From Ridgeia piscesae (taxonomy: Eukaryota > Annelida > Polychaeta > Sabellida > Siboglinidae), in assembly GCA_025642075.2 (NCBI GenBank), contig JAODUO010000627.1, forward strand, positions 190,974-254,973: DNA of 64,000 nt, written 5' to 3'. Position 1 is the first letter of the stretch, and every line of letters starts with the position of its first letter. The notes beneath the pieces are model-generated. The model had not been told where the DNA came from, ran no database searches, and saw nothing but the letters and a program-made list of their open reading frames with translations. The translations under genes and the position numbers were made by a program. Of this stretch, positions 63,764 to 64,000 are shown piece by piece.

Positions 63764-64000
63764 CCTGCACACTGGTTGTAAAACAGACAGGAATTAATAT
63801 GCAATCCAAACAACTTAGACATAAGACCTACATGTGGGCTGTAGAAGAATGCAGATAAAATGTTTCTCGCTGGCAGCATCATATGACCAGCATCAGAGTT
63901 CTACCAGGTCATCAAGTTAAGTGCAACAGTAATAACTATTGTTGAGGTCAGCATAGAATATGCCAAAAACTGCAGTGGCGATATCAAGGCATGGGAGTTG

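Overview
The window is animal nuclear DNA, not bacterial. It has spliced exons with GT/AG junctions, (TA)n microsatellites, decayed non-LTR retrotransposon tails, tRNA-derived SINE heads and palindromic MITEs. The short terminal-inverted-repeat element beginning GGGCCCAGTTTCAT and the LINE tails are of kinds I associate with lophotrochozoan (mollusc-like) genomes. That assignment is inference and I cannot name a species.

One protein-coding gene accounts for the window. On the + strand, 21 coding exons between 3787 and 55130 join in perfect phase into a 688-codon reading frame (2067 nt with stop). I recognise it as MCMDC2 (MCM domain-containing protein 2), the catalytically degenerate MCM paralogue that acts in meiotic recombination. 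Coding sequence is only about 4% of the 51.3 kb gene. Twelve of its 20 introns carry private tandem arrays, and by my boundaries about 70% of the gene body is minisatellite or low-complexity DNA.

Layout: 1-1626 holds LINE tails and (TA)n; 1930-3524 a 26-bp minisatellite; 3525-3786 the presumed 5' flank. Exons 1-3 (3787-6404) come next. Intron 3 holds a SINE and a 10.5 kb array of a 17-bp unit, interrupted by a 796-base pure G run. Exons 4-9 (17641-25500) follow, with junction-derived arrays, MITEs and a hairpin array between them. Intron 9 is a 3 kb homopyrimidine tract. Exons 10-15 (28844-36540), exon 16 (37306-37501), and exons 17-18 (42159-45077) follow. Intron 18 is a 6.7 kb array with a higher-order duplication. 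Exons 19-21 (52635-55130) follow, with a truncated LINE in intron 20. The 3' UTR is a 54-bp array copied from the last exon, followed by an AATAAA. The rest is a 2.9 kb 20-bp array (56380-59240), microsatellites to about 60450, LINE remnants, a 376-bp tandem duplication and a final (TA)n.

The most interesting observation is that several intronic arrays are built from copies of the exon-intron junction itself: donor junctions of exons 4, 13 and 16, acceptor junctions of exons 9 and 17, and the stop-codon end of exon 21. The gene therefore has ladders of tens of decoy splice sites beside the real ones. In one case (exon 16) the 33-bp unit is open and frame-preserving, so use of successive donors would add 11 residues per step. 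This is visible in the DNA; whether it matters for splicing needs RNA evidence.
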